Positions 1 through 8,727 of a DNA stretch of 50,758 nt are shown piece after piece. The notes below the pieces were generated by a model. It made no database searches. It saw only the letters and a program-made list of their open reading frames with translations, and had not been told where the DNA came from. The translations under genes and the position numbers were made by a program. Source of the stretch: UBA4615 sp044359175 (GTDB taxonomy: Bacteria > Pseudomonadota > Gammaproteobacteria > Burkholderiales > Burkholderiaceae_E); contig JBIKMO010000002.1 in the NCBI GenBank assembly GCA_044359175.1, positions 1 through 50,758 of the forward strand, written 5' to 3'. The stretch's first letter is position 1; each line of letters opens with the position of its first letter.

Positions 1-903
1 GCCCAGGGAGCGCGCGCCACGCTGACCTTCCCGATCGGCACGGCCACGGGCGCGGATCCGGGCGACGCCAGCGTGCCGCTGTGGTCGCTCGATCCGGCCA
101 CCGGCATCTGGATCCAGGAGGGCAGCGCGACCCGATCGGGCAGCACCTACGTCGCGCAGGTCGCGCACTTCAGCCCGTGGAACATCGACAAGCTGATCTT
201 CGGTCCGGCGATCAAGGAGGTGCGGGTCCGCGGGCTGGGCGACGTGCCGGTGCCGAACGCGCTGGTGACCGTCGAGGGCACCGGCTACCGGCAGATCGCC
301 AACACCGGGTCTGACGGCGTCGCGATACTGACCGTGGTGCCCGGCGATACCATCCGCGTGAGCGCGCAGCGCGGGTCGATCCAGAGCGCGGTCACCACCG
401 AGACCGCGCCCGGTTCCGGCGTGCGTCTGGTCAACACCGTGGCGCTGGTCGATCCGCTGGTCACCGTGATGATGTCGTGGGGGCGCAATCCGAGCGATCT
501 GGACGCTCATCTCAACGGTCCGAGCAACCGCCACGTCTGGTACCGCAGCCGCGGCAGCCTGCTGGTCGAGCCCTTTGCGCAGCTCGACACCGACGATGTC
601 ACCTCGTTCGGTCCGGAGATCGTCACGATCACCCAGCTGTTCGCGGGCACCTACCGCTTCTCGGTGCACAACTACAGCTCGCAGGCGACCTTCGCGATGG
701 AGAACTCCCAGGCGGTGATCAACCTGGTGATCCCGCGCTCGGGCGTGATCCGCCGATACGACATCCCGACGGTCAACCCGCTGGGCGTCAACGGCAACCA
801 ATGGGTGGTGTTCGAGCTGAACGTCGACGCGAATGGGGCGGTCACGGTGGTGGACGTCTCGCAGTACCGCCAGGCCGGACTCGACGGCAGCGACATCCGC
901 TAG
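1..903 (+). CDS. Secreted beta-domain protein, C-terminal part (partial at 5' end)
   Basis: The frame is open from the first base, so the gene starts outside the window; 300 codons are seen. Three blocks are visible. The first (about residues 25-60) is rich in W, Y and F and ends HFSPWNID. A carboxypeptidase-regulatory-like beta sandwich follows (about 70-130; VPNALVTVEGTG, then a DG turn). The C-terminal domain has the pattern LxW-nPsDLDaHLnGP, later FGPE and GTYRFSVHNYS, which resembles the YfaP/DUF2135 type. Such domains occur in large exported or surface proteins. No enzyme motif is visible. A strong hairpin follows the stop. The family reading is by motif only; function is unknown. Confidence 0.75.
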   Translation, partial: AQGARATLTFPIGTATGADPGDASVPLWSLDPATGIWIQEGSATRSGSTYVAQVAHFSPWNIDKLIFGPAIKEVRVRGLGDVPVPNALVTVEGTGYRQIANTGSDGVAILTVVPGDTIRVSAQRGSIQSAVTTETAPGSGVRLVNTVALVDPLVTVMMSWGRNPSDLDAHLNGPSNRHVWYRSRGSLLVEPFAQLDTDDVTSFGPEIVTITQLFAGTYRFSVHNYSSQATFAMENSQAVINLVIPRSGVIRRYDIPTVNPLGVNGNQWVVFELNVDANGAVTVVDVSQYRQAGLDGSDIR

Positions 904-920
904 CGCTCGGCGGCCGCCGC

Positions 921-952
921 GGCCGCCCCCCGCCCGAACGGCGGGGGCGGCC
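921..952 (+). terminator. Strong GC hairpin after the first gene
   Basis: The left arm (921-934) and right arm (940-952) pair almost perfectly: GGCCGCCCCCCGCC against GGCGGGGGCGGCC, with one bulged C and a 5-nt loop. It lies 18 bases after the stop at 903. There is no T-tract, so intrinsic termination is an inference from position and stem strength. Confidence 0.45.
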
Positions 953-1009
953 GGTCGCGCGGGCCGCGCTCGTGTATCGTGCACCGCACGCGACCGAGCC
1001 CCGCCGCCG

Positions 1010-1780
1010 ATGCCCGCACCGACCGAACTGCTGTTCCGCGACGACGCCTACCTCGGGACCGCCACCGCGCGCGTCGTCGAAGCCGGTCCGGCCGGCGTCG
1101 TGCTCGACCGAACGATCTTCTACGCGGCAGGAGGCGGCCAGCCGGGCGACACCGGCACGATGCGCTTGGCCGACGGACGCGTGCTGCGCATCGGCGATAC
1201 TCGCAAGGGCGAGGCGCCGAACACGATCGTGCACCTGCCGGCCACCGAGCCGGCCGCCGGCGGCGGGCCGGCCCCGACGCTCGCGCTCCCGGCCGCGGGC
1301 GAGACCGTGACCCTGGAGATCGACTGGGACCGTCGCCACGCGCTGATGCGCATGCACACCTGCCTGCACCTGCTGTCGGCGGTGGTGATCGCGCCGGTGA
1401 CCGGCGGCAACATCGCGCCGGACAAGGGCCGGCTGGACTTCGCCATCGACATGAACGCGCTGGACGCAGACCGCATCGAGGCCGGCGTGAACGCGCTGAT
1501 CGCGCGCGGCGCGCGCACCGAGACCGTCTGGATCACCGACGCCGAGCTCGATGCGCAGCCCGAGCTGGTCAAGACGATGAGCGTCGCGCCGCCCCGTGGC
1601 GCCGGCCGGGTGCGGCTGCTGCGCATCGAGGGCATCGACCTGCAGCCCTGCGGCGGCACGCACGTGCGCGACATCGCCGAGATCGGCGCGATCCGGGTGC
1701 TGCGCATCCGCAACGAAGGCCGGCACAACCGGCGCGTCGAGATCGGCTTCGCGCCGACCGCGGTCGCGGCCGATCGCTGA
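1010..1780 (+). CDS. alaX: Alanyl-tRNA editing protein, AlaX type
   Basis: 256 residues. AlaX proteins are free-standing relatives of the AlaRS editing domain; they hydrolyse Ser-tRNA(Ala) and Gly-tRNA(Ala) in the cytoplasm. Both zinc-site motifs are seen: HTCLH (H116, H120) and CGGTH (C214, H218). The N-terminal FYAAGGGQPGDTG block (about residues 37-49) is the usual glycine-rich AlaX/AlaRS signature. The length fits the longer AlaX class. The start ATG at 1010 was chosen because the family's N-terminus begins a few residues later, and the open frame upstream is Arg/Ala-rich and unlike any domain. It appears to be a single gene, with a leftward operon ending 77 bases downstream. Confidence 0.9.
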   Translation: MPAPTELLFRDDAYLGTATARVVEAGPAGVVLDRTIFYAAGGGQPGDTGTMRLADGRVLRIGDTRKGEAPNTIVHLPATEPAAGGGPAPTLALPAAGETVTLEIDWDRRHALMRMHTCLHLLSAVVIAPVTGGNIAPDKGRLDFAIDMNALDADRIEAGVNALIARGARTETVWITDAELDAQPELVKTMSVAPPRGAGRVRLLRIEGIDLQPCGGTHVRDIAEIGAIRVLRIRNEGRHNRRVEIGFAPTAVAADR

Positions 1781-1856
1781 CGCGGCGGGCGCGACGCGCG
1801 GGGCACGGCGGGCGCGACGCACCCCGCGTCCGGACGCAACCGCCCGAACCTTCCGG

Positions 1857-2861
1857 TCAGTCGATCTGCAGGCCGATCTCGCGGACGAGCGGCCCCCATT
1901 TGTCGATCTCCTGACGGGTCAGGGTCGCGAGCTCGGCCGCGCCGACGCGCATCGCGGCGGCGCCCTGCGACGCGCAGAAGGCCTCCCAGTCGGGCATCGC
2001 CTGGACGCGGGCGACTCCGGCGCGCATCGCCTCGAGCGCCTCGCGCGGCACGCCCCGGGGGCCGTACACGCCGACCCAGAGCTCGCCGACCATCCCCGGC
2101 ACCACGTCGTTGGCGAGCGGAACCTCGGGCAGCGCCGCGGCACGAGCGAGCGAGGTCACCGCGAGCGGCTTGAGCTGGCCGCCGCGCACGAAGCCCATCG
2201 CCGCGGGCACGGTGCTGATCACGTACTGGATCTGGCCTCCGACCAGGTCGGTGAGCGCTGGCGCGACGCCCTTGTACGGCACGTGGGTCATCGCGATCCC
2301 GCGCGTCTTCTTCATCAGCTCCATCAGCAGGTGCGAGAACGTGCCGTTTCCGGACGAGCCGTAGCTGTACTTCTGCGGGTCCCTGCGGGCGAGCTCGACG
2401 ACCTCCGCGAGGCCGGCCGCGGGCACCGCGGGGTTGGCGAGCAGCACGTGCGGCACCAGCGCGATCGCTCCCACCGGCTCGAAGTCGCCGACCGGGTCGA
2501 ATCCGGCGTTCCGGTACAGCACCGGGCCCATGCTCTGCACGCTGTTGACCGTGACCAGCCACACGCTGCCGTCGCGCGGTGCCGAACGGGCGACCCACGC
2601 GGAGCCGAGGTTGCCGCCGGCGCCCGGGCGGTTCTCCACGATCACCGCGGTGTCGAGCACCTTGGCGAGCCGGGTTGCCAACGCCCGCGCGAACACGTCG
2701 TTCGAGCCGCCGGTGGTCTGCGGCACCAGCAGCGACACCGATCGCGGCAGCGCCGCCTGCGCGCGGGCCGCGGGCATCGCCGCCGCGAGCGGCGCGAAGG
2801 CGAGCGCGGCGGCGGCCCGTCGACGGTGAGGACGGTACGCGGCAGGGCGAAACGAGGTCAT
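1857..2861 (-). CDS. Bug/TctC-family periplasmic substrate-binding protein
   Basis: 334 residues. Receptors of this family bind carboxylates or similar small acids in the periplasm and, in known cases, pass them to a TctAB permease. Seen: an Arg-rich start followed by a hydrophobic Ala-rich segment ending ARAQA (signal peptide to about residue 36), then the family patterns VSLLVPQTTGGSNDVFAR, ENRPGAGGN and HVPYKGVAPALTDLVGG. Its start overlaps the stop of the CoA-transferase gene by 4 bases (ATGA), so it is the last gene of a three-gene leftward operon. An AGGAG sits about 7 bases before the start. No TctA or TctB gene lies nearby. The substrate is probably the acid processed by the two upstream enzymes (inference). 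Confidence 0.92.
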   Translation of the reverse strand: MTSFRPAAYRPHRRRAAAALAFAPLAAAMPAARAQAALPRSVSLLVPQTTGGSNDVFARALATRLAKVLDTAVIVENRPGAGGNLGSAWVARSAPRDGSVWLVTVNSVQSMGPVLYRNAGFDPVGDFEPVGAIALVPHVLLANPAVPAAGLAEVVELARRDPQKYSYGSSGNGTFSHLLMELMKKTRGIAMTHVPYKGVAPALTDLVGGQIQYVISTVPAAMGFVRGGQLKPLAVTSLARAAALPEVPLANDVVPGMVGELWVGVYGPRGVPREALEAMRAGVARVQAMPDWEAFCASQGAAAMRVGAAELATLTRQEIDKWGPLVREIGLQID

Positions 2862-4030
2862 GGCGTCTCCTGGGCGGGTCGGGAATCGGAACCCTCGACG
2901 AGGTGCTGGTCCTCACCGAGGGCGGGGGCGCGGCGCCGGATGCGGCCGGGCGTACGCGACAGCCGGGGGGTGGGCGCGTGCATCGGAACGACGCCCAGAT
3001 CGGGGTCGGGCAGATCGACCAGCACGCCGCGTTCTCGTACGTGCGCATCGAGCGCGAGCTGGTCGACGTTCAGCACCGGTCCGACGGTCACCTGGTGGTG
3101 ACCGAAGTGTGCGAGGTTCTCCGCCAGCGTGCGCTGCGCGACGAAGGCGCCGATCGTCTCGTCGAGCGCCTCGACGTGCGCGATCCTCGCCTCGTTGCTC
3201 GCGAAGCGCGGGTCGGCCGCCATCTCGGGGCGACCGATCGCCGCGAGGATGCGCTCGGCCATCCTCTGGGTCGAGCCGGACATCACCAGCCACTCGCCGT
3301 CGCTGCAGCGGTACGCGTTGCGGGGTGCGGCGGTCTCGGCGCGGTTGCCCAGGCGTCGGGGCAGGCGGCCGGTGTGCCGGTGGATCGCCGCGTCCGGGCC
3401 GAGCACGGCGATCATCGGCTCGAGCAGCGACAGGTCGATCACCTGGCCCGCACCGCCGTTCGTCTCGACCTCGCGCACCGCGGCGAGCGTCGCGAACGCG
3501 CCCGACAGGCCGGCGATCATGTCGGCCAGCCCGAGGTTGGGCAGCGCGGGCGGCTTGTCCGGAAAGCCGTTGCGGACCGCGAAACCCGAGAACGCCTCGA
3601 TCAGCGTACCGAAGCCCGGGCGGTCGCGGTACGGTCCGGTCTGCCCCCAGCCCGACAGCCGCACGATCACCAGCTCAGGGCGGATCGCGTGAAGTACCTG
3701 CGGCCCCAGCCCGAACGCCTCCAGGGCGCCCGGACGGAAGCTCTCCACCAGCACGTGCGTGTCGGGCAGCATCGCGAGCAGACGGCGCCGATCGGAGTCG
3801 CGCTTCAGGTCCAGCCGGACGCTGCGCTTGTTGCGGCCGTAGACCTTCCACCACAGCGGCTTGCCGTCGTGGGTCCAGTCGCGCAGCGTATCGCCACGCG
3901 GCGCCTCCACCTTGATCACGTCGGCGCCGAAGTCGGCGAGCTGCAACGTGAGCATGTTGCCGGCCATCAGCCGCGACAGGTCGAGCACCCGCAGCCCGGC
4001 GAGCGGCAGCCCCGGTTCGGTGCCGCTCAT
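2858..4030 (-). CDS. CaiB/BaiF family (class III) CoA-transferase
   Basis: 390 residues. Family III transferases move CoA between carboxylic acids through an aspartyl-CoA mixed anhydride. The N-terminus PLAGLRVLDLSRLMAGNMLT and the block LADFGADVIKVE are diagnostic. The catalytic Asp is D170 in LGLADMIAGLSG, at the same place as Asp169 of formyl-CoA transferase. The gene is full length. It overlaps the CitE-like gene upstream (4027-4030) and the receptor gene downstream (2858-2861), so the three are translationally coupled. Together they suggest activation of an imported hydroxy- or dicarboxylic acid to its CoA ester, followed by lyase cleavage. The specific acid cannot be read from the sequence. 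Confidence 0.93.
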   Translation of the reverse strand: MSGTEPGLPLAGLRVLDLSRLMAGNMLTLQLADFGADVIKVEAPRGDTLRDWTHDGKPLWWKVYGRNKRSVRLDLKRDSDRRRLLAMLPDTHVLVESFRPGALEAFGLGPQVLHAIRPELVIVRLSGWGQTGPYRDRPGFGTLIEAFSGFAVRNGFPDKPPALPNLGLADMIAGLSGAFATLAAVREVETNGGAGQVIDLSLLEPMIAVLGPDAAIHRHTGRLPRRLGNRAETAAPRNAYRCSDGEWLVMSGSTQRMAERILAAIGRPEMAADPRFASNEARIAHVEALDETIGAFVAQRTLAENLAHFGHHQVTVGPVLNVDQLALDAHVRERGVLVDLPDPDLGVVPMHAPTPRLSRTPGRIRRRAPALGEDQHLVEGSDSRPAQETP

Positions 4031-4929
4031 CGCGGGGCGGCGGCAGGACCGCGGGCGGCGAGTCGCTCGTGGCGCGCGAGCAGCGCGCGTGCCCGCCGGG
4101 CGATCGGCTCGTCGACCATCCGACCATCGTGGGCGACCGCGCCGCGCCCCTCGGCGAGCGCCGCGTCGAAGGCGGCGAGCAGCGCGCGGGCGCGCGCGAT
4201 CTCCTCGTCGGATCCGCCGAACACCTGGTTGACCACCGCGACCTGCGACGGATGGATGCAGACCGACCCGCGCAGACCGATCCGCCGCGCGTGCTCGACC
4301 AGGGCCCGATACGCGGGCGGATCCGAGAAGTCAGCCACGCTGCCGGGCAGCCCGATCGCCTGCAGCCCGGCGGCGGCGGCGGCGATCACGACGGTCTGCG
4401 CCGGTCCGGTCATGGCCTCCGGATGCGGCGCGATGCCGAGCGTGGCCGCGAAGTCCTCGACGCCGAACACCAGCGCGTCCAGCCGAGGCGACGCGCGACC
4501 GATCGCCGGCGCGTCGATCAGCGACGCCGGCGACTCCAGCAGCGCCATGACCCGGGTCGAACCAACCGCACGTCCGGCGTCGGCCTCGGCCCGGTCCAGC
4601 AGCGCCCCGAGCGCGTGCAGCCCGGCCGGCGCGTCGACCTTCGGCATCAGCACGCCGTGCGCACCGGCGTTCACCGCGGCCCGCAGGTCGGACTCCAGCC
4701 GCTCGGGCACGGCGTTGACCCGCACCCAGATCGGCACGCCGGCCGGGCCCAGCCGCGCGATCGCGTCGGCGAGCGCCGCTCGCGCGGCGTCCTTCGCGGA
4801 CGGCGCCACGCCGTCCTCCAGGTCGAGGATCAGCGCGTCCGCGCCGCGCTGCCCCGCCTTGGCGAGGAAGCGCTCGGCGTCGGCCGGGATGAAGAGCATC
4901 GAGCGCGGTCCGTCGGCGGGGTCGGTCAT
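4027..4929 (-). CDS. HpcH/HpaI aldolase / citrate lyase beta (CitE-like) protein
   Basis: 300 residues. This family cleaves or forms acyl-CoA C-C bonds (malyl-CoA, citramalyl-CoA, HMG-like CoAs) with Mg2+. Seen: RSMLFIPADAERFLAKA at the N-terminus, LDLEDGV (36-42), the substrate Arg R70 in WVRVN, metal ligands E132 in ALLESP and D159 in FGVEDFA, and IHPSQV near the C-terminus. It is the first gene of the leftward operon and divergent from the LysR gene, with a 167-base spacer. With the CoA-transferase next to it, a citramalyl-CoA- or malyl-CoA-type lyase is the simplest reading, but other CitE-like roles remain possible. Confidence 0.9.
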   Translation of the reverse strand: MTDPADGPRSMLFIPADAERFLAKAGQRGADALILDLEDGVAPSAKDAARAALADAIARLGPAGVPIWVRVNAVPERLESDLRAAVNAGAHGVLMPKVDAPAGLHALGALLDRAEADAGRAVGSTRVMALLESPASLIDAPAIGRASPRLDALVFGVEDFAATLGIAPHPEAMTGPAQTVVIAAAAAGLQAIGLPGSVADFSDPPAYRALVEHARRIGLRGSVCIHPSQVAVVNQVFGGSDEEIARARALLAAFDAALAEGRGAVAHDGRMVDEPIARRARALLARHERLAARGPAAAPR

Positions 4930-5096
4930 CGGGGCGTCCAGGGGCGAGGTCGGCGCACGGCTCTGGCCGGCAGCGCCATCGCGACGATGCTAGGTTCGGG
5001 GCGGCCCGACGGGAAATGCCGATTTGCTCTGCCCCCCAGACTGGTGCAGCATGGCCGCGTCGCGCGGGCGGTTCCGAGCCGGCGCCGCCCGCCGCG
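4930..5096. promoter_or_regulatory. Divergent control region, CitE-like operon / LysR gene
   Basis: 167 bases lie between the two divergent starts, the usual arrangement for a LysR regulator and its target. I could not find a convincing T-N11-A dyad or clear -35/-10 elements by eye, so the call rests on position alone. Confidence 0.35.
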
Positions 5097-6068
5097 ATGG
5101 ACGCCCGAAAGCTCCGCTACTTCGTCACGATCGCCGAACTCGGCGGTTTCTCCGAAGCCGCCCGGCGGCTGCACGTGGCTCAGCCCGCACTCAGCCGGCA
5201 CGTGAGGGATCTGGAGGCGGAGCTCGGCGTGACGCTGCTCGTGCGCGAGCCCCGCGGCGTGCGGCTGACCCCCCAGGGCGAGCGGCTGCACCGGCAGGCG
5301 ATCGACCTGCTCGAGCGGCTGGACGCGCTGCCCTCGCTGGTCGCCGCACCCGACGGGCCGATCGAGGGCCGGGTGGTCGTCGGCCTGCCGACCTCGGCGA
5401 GCGCGGTCCTCGCCGGCCCGCTGATGCGGCGCGCGTTCGAGCGCCTGCCGGGGGTGCGCGTGCACCTGATCGAGTCGCTGTCGGGCTACCTGCAGGAGTG
5501 GATCGAGGCCGGTCGCGTCGACGTCGCCGTGCTGTACTCGACGCCCTCGAGCCCGTCGGTACGCGTGCAGCCGCTGCTGGTCGAGGACATGTGGCTGGTC
5601 GGACGCCGCGATGCGCTGGTCGGATCCGCAGGCGAAGTGCCGCTCGCCGACCTCGGACGGCTGCGCTTCGTGGTGCCGGGCCGCTCGCATTCGCACCGCC
5701 GGCTGGTCGAGGGCGCCGCGGCCGTGCACGGCGTGACGCTCGACGTGATCGGCGAGGTGGATTCGCTTCCGGCGCTGAAGACGCTGGTCGAGGACGGCCG
5801 GACCTTCACGATCCTGCCGCACTCGGCGATCCACGGCGAGCTGGCGGCCGGACGGCTCGCCGCCGCGCGGATCGTATCGCCGAGCATCAGCCGCACGGTG
5901 TCGGTGGCGACCGCGCGGGCACGGGCCGACGGCCGGGCGTGCGCCGCGCTCGCCGCGCTGCTCGTGGACACCGCACGCACGCTGGTCCGCGAGCGGATCT
6001 GGGCGGGTCGGCCGGTGACCCCGACCGATGCGCGGACGACCGGGTGGCTCGACGGGCCCGCCGCCTGA
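5097..6068 (+). CDS. LysR-family transcriptional regulator
   Basis: 323 residues. The winged helix-turn-helix is at residues 1-60 (MDARKLRYFVTIAELGGFSE, AARRLHVAQPALSRHVRDLE), followed by the linker helix and a two-lobed inducer-binding domain. The pattern TLLVREPRGVRLTPQGE and a length of about 320 are standard. The start at 5097 was chosen because LysR proteins of the Nac/CynR type begin with M-[DE]-x-[RK]-x-L-[RK]-Y-F; the open frame extends 27 codons further upstream without domain character. It faces the CitE-CoA-transferase-Bug operon and most likely controls it in response to its substrate or CoA product (inference). Confidence 0.93.
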   Translation: MDARKLRYFVTIAELGGFSEAARRLHVAQPALSRHVRDLEAELGVTLLVREPRGVRLTPQGERLHRQAIDLLERLDALPSLVAAPDGPIEGRVVVGLPTSASAVLAGPLMRRAFERLPGVRVHLIESLSGYLQEWIEAGRVDVAVLYSTPSSPSVRVQPLLVEDMWLVGRRDALVGSAGEVPLADLGRLRFVVPGRSHSHRRLVEGAAAVHGVTLDVIGEVDSLPALKTLVEDGRTFTILPHSAIHGELAAGRLAAARIVSPSISRTVSVATARARADGRACAALAALLVDTARTLVRERIWAGRPVTPTDARTTGWLDGPAA

Positions 6069-6169
6069 CCCCGGGCGCGCACGCCCCGCGTCCGTGGCGC
6101 TCCCGCTTGCCGCGGGCACCGCGCTGCGCGTAGGCTCGCGGCCTCGGCCTCGCGCCCTGGACGGACACC

Positions 6170-7159
6170 ATGAACTGGCTCGACACCTCGATCATGAACA
6201 CCCGCGGCGTCGCGGGCGGCCGCGTCGGTACGACCCACGAGTTGACCGAAGCCCGGCAAGGCACCTTCCACTTCACGATGGGTCCGTACTCTCAGCCGGT
6301 GCTGCACGTGAAGCCGGGCGACCGCATCGTGGTCGACACCCGAGACGCGTTCGGCGGCGCGGTGAAGACCGAGCAGGACCTGCCCTCGAAGGTGCTGCGC
6401 ATGCCGTTCGTGAACCCGCAGAACGGCCCGATCCTGATCGAAGGCGCCGAGCCCGGCGACGCGATCGCGGTGCACATCGAGAGCATGAAGCCGCGCGGCC
6501 CGAACCCGCGCGGCACCTGCGCGTTGATTCCGTTCTTCGGCGGGCTGGCGGGCACCTCGCTCACCGCCACGCTCAACGAGCCGCTGCCCGAGATCGTGCG
6601 CAAGATCGACGTCGACGAGCAGGGCGTGTACTGGAGCAAGCGCGTGACGCTGCCCTACCGCCCGCACATCGGCACGCTGTCGACCTCGCCCGAGATCGAC
6701 TCGATCAACTCGCTCACACCCGACAACCACGGCGGCAACATGGACCTGCCCGACATGGGGCCGGGCAGCATCACCTACCTGCCGGTGCGCACGCCGGGCG
6801 CGCGCCTGTTCATCGGCGACGCGCACGCGTGCCAGGGCGACGGCGAGATCTGCGGCACCGCGGTCGAGTACCCGAGCACGACCACGATCCGCGTCGACCT
6901 GATCAAGGGCTGGACGCTCGAGTGGCCGCGCCTGGAGAACGAGTTCCTGATCATGGCGATCGGCAGCACGCGCCCGCTCGAGGATGCGACCCGCATCGCG
7001 TACGCCGAGCTGGTGAAGTGGCTGGAGGCGGAGTACGGCTACGACCGCTGGGACGCGTACATGATGCTCAGCCAGTGCGGACGGGTGCGTCTGGGCAACG
7101 TGGTCGACCCGAAGTACACGGTCGGCGCCGGCATCGACAAGACCTACCTCGCGCGCTGA
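6170..7159 (+). CDS. Acetamidase/formamidase family protein
   Basis: 329 residues. FmdA/AmdA-family metal-dependent amidases hydrolyse short amides to the acid and ammonia. Seen: TFHFTMGPYSQPVLHVKPGD near the N-terminus, a PFFGG block, and the strongly conserved GDAHACQGDGEICGTAVE with Asp/His/Glu ligands. It is somewhat shorter than classical formamidases (about 400), fitting the shorter AmdA-like subgroup. The SDR gene begins 29 bases downstream, so the two are probably co-transcribed. The real substrate could be a larger amide or an enol-lactone-like compound; short-chain amide use is only the family default. Confidence 0.88.
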   Translation: MNWLDTSIMNTRGVAGGRVGTTHELTEARQGTFHFTMGPYSQPVLHVKPGDRIVVDTRDAFGGAVKTEQDLPSKVLRMPFVNPQNGPILIEGAEPGDAIAVHIESMKPRGPNPRGTCALIPFFGGLAGTSLTATLNEPLPEIVRKIDVDEQGVYWSKRVTLPYRPHIGTLSTSPEIDSINSLTPDNHGGNMDLPDMGPGSITYLPVRTPGARLFIGDAHACQGDGEICGTAVEYPSTTTIRVDLIKGWTLEWPRLENEFLIMAIGSTRPLEDATRIAYAELVKWLEAEYGYDRWDAYMMLSQCGRVRLGNVVDPKYTVGAGIDKTYLAR

Positions 7160-7188
7160 ACGCGCATCCTCGTGGAGCCTCGAACACC

Positions 7189-7950
7189 ATGGATCTCGGA
7201 CTGAAGGGACTGAACGCGGTCGTCACCGGCGGCACCAAGGGCATCGGCCGCGCGATCGCCGAGACGCTCGCCGCCGAGGGCGCGAACGTGTCGATCTGCG
7301 CGCGCAACGCAGCCGAGGTGACGCAGGCGGTCGCGGCGCTCCAGGCCCGCGGCGTGAAGGCCCACGGCGCCGCGGTGGATGTCGCCGACGGTGCGGCGCT
7401 CAAGGCGTGGGTCGACGCGTCCGCGTCCGCCTTCGGCGGACTCGATATCGCGGTCGCCAACGTGAGCGCGCTCGCGATCGGCCAGGACGAGGGGAGCTGG
7501 CACAAGGAGTTCGAGGTCGACATGATGGGCACGGTGCGGCTGGTCAACGCCGCGATGCCCTACCTGGAGAAGAGCCGGGCCGCGTCGATCGTCGCGATCT
7601 CCTCGGTCTCCGGCCGCGAGGTCGACTTCGCCGCCGGCCCCTACGGCACGTTCAAGGCCGCGCTGATCCACTACGCTCAGGGGCTCGCGTTCCAGCTCGC
7701 CGGCAAGGGCATCCGTGCCAACACCGTGTCGCCCGGCAACACCTATTTCGCCGGCGGCGTGTGGGAGCAGATCGAACACGGCAACCCCGAACTCTTCAAG
7801 CAGGCGCTCGCGCTGAACCCCACTGGCCGGATGGGCACCCCTCAGGAGATGGCCAACGGCGTGGTGTTCCTCGCCAGCCCCGCGGCGAGCTTCATCACCG
7901 GGACCAATCTGGTGATCGACGGGGCGCTGACCCGCGGCGTGCAGTTCTGA
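7189..7950 (+). CDS. SDR-family NAD(P)-dependent oxidoreductase
   Basis: 253 residues, a classical short-chain dehydrogenase length. The Rossmann glycine motif TGGTKGIG is at 13-20. The catalytic residues are S139 (AISSVS), Y152 and K156 (YGTFK). The usual NNAG turn is replaced by NVSA, a variation seen in FabG-like paralogues. The C-terminal block SFITGTNLVIDGALTRG is typical. An in-frame ATG at 7189 starts it 29 bases after the amidase stop. It probably oxidises or reduces a hydroxyl/keto group on the compound handled by the amidase; substrate unknown. Confidence 0.92.
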   Translation: MDLGLKGLNAVVTGGTKGIGRAIAETLAAEGANVSICARNAAEVTQAVAALQARGVKAHGAAVDVADGAALKAWVDASASAFGGLDIAVANVSALAIGQDEGSWHKEFEVDMMGTVRLVNAAMPYLEKSRAASIVAISSVSGREVDFAAGPYGTFKAALIHYAQGLAFQLAGKGIRANTVSPGNTYFAGGVWEQIEHGNPELFKQALALNPTGRMGTPQEMANGVVFLASPAASFITGTNLVIDGALTRGVQF

Positions 7951-7955
7951 GGGCC

Positions 7956-7975
7956 GGCCGACCCTCGGGTCGGCC
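7956..7975 (+). terminator. Perfect 9-bp inverted repeat after the SDR gene
   Basis: GGCCGACCC (7956-7964), loop TC, then GGGTCGGCC (7967-7975), starting 6 bases after the SDR stop. A terminator is likely from its position; no T-tract follows. Confidence 0.45.
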
Positions 7976-8101
7976 CCGATGGCGCGGCCGGGCGGCCCGG
8001 GGCAAGCTGCCGCCGGTCGGGTCCGCGTGCGTGCGGCGGGGCCGACCGCGGCCCGGGTGCGCGCCGCGCCCGAAATGCCACGGCTTCAGGAGTGCGTCGT
8101 C

Positions 8102-8662
8102 ATGGTCTCGCCGATCTCGATCCGGACCGCCCCAACGCTGCCAGCGGAGGCGTTGCGGCCCGTGACGGCCGAGCCGGGGGGGCGGTCCTTCGCCGGCACC
8201 GTGCCGCCCGCCGACCCCTCGCAGGACCGCGCGTGGTTGCGCTTGCTGGCCCCGCTGCTGCGCGCGGTCGGACACTCGCTGAAGCACGACCTGCCGAAGT
8301 TCGCGCAGCACGGGCGAGAGGTTGCAGCAGCGCTGCAAGCCACCGCCAAGGCGACGCGGCCCAAGCCCACGCCGCAGCAGGCCCAGCAGGCCACCGCCGA
8401 GGCCCGGAAGGTCTTCGAGGCACACCTGACCGCCAACCTCCGGCGGAAGGGCCTGACCGACCCAGTGGCGAGGTCCGCGGCCGAGCAGATCGCGAACCAC
8501 TTCGGCAAGATGAGCTCCGTCGAGAAGTTCATCCGCAGCATCCCCGCGCTCGTGGGCTGGGGGACGATCACCGCGCCCGTGGTCGATCCGGCGATCGACT
8601 TCACGTTCGACCGTATGCTGGACGCGGTCAGGGCGTTACAGCCCGAACCGCCGAAGCGCTGA
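8102..8662 (+). CDS. Hypothetical protein, no recognised family
   Basis: 186 residues. Start at 8102 chosen because AGGAG lies about 10 bases upstream (8087-8091). The N-terminal 40 residues are Pro/Ala-rich and look disordered. Residues about 45-150 are helical, with charged stretches (WLRLLAPLLRAVGHSLKHDL; QQAQQATAEARKVFEAHL; KMSSVEKFIRSIPALVGWG). No signal peptide, membrane segment or catalytic motif is evident. It stands alone: a hairpin precedes it and a convergent operon ends 66 bases beyond. The amino-acid mix is balanced rather than Arg/Ala shadow-like, which supports real coding. I do not recognise it. Confidence 0.6.
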   Translation: MVSPISIRTAPTLPAEALRPVTAEPGGRSFAGTVPPADPSQDRAWLRLLAPLLRAVGHSLKHDLPKFAQHGREVAAALQATAKATRPKPTPQQAQQATAEARKVFEAHLTANLRRKGLTDPVARSAAEQIANHFGKMSSVEKFIRSIPALVGWGTITAPVVDPAIDFTFDRMLDAVRALQPEPPKR

Positions 8663-8727
8663 CCCGGACCGCGGGCGGGCCCGGTCCCCGCGGCGCGAGG
8701 GGCCGGGTGCACGACCGCGTTCGCGCG

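Noticed and set aside
2579..4993. 804-codon frame antisense to the CoA-transferase and lyase genes
   Set aside because: Shadow of two well-supported genes; no recognisable domain.
8666..8693. Hairpin CCGCGGG/CCCGCGG between convergent genes as terminator
   Set aside because: A 7-bp stem with an 11-base loop and alternative pairings; too weak to list as a feature.
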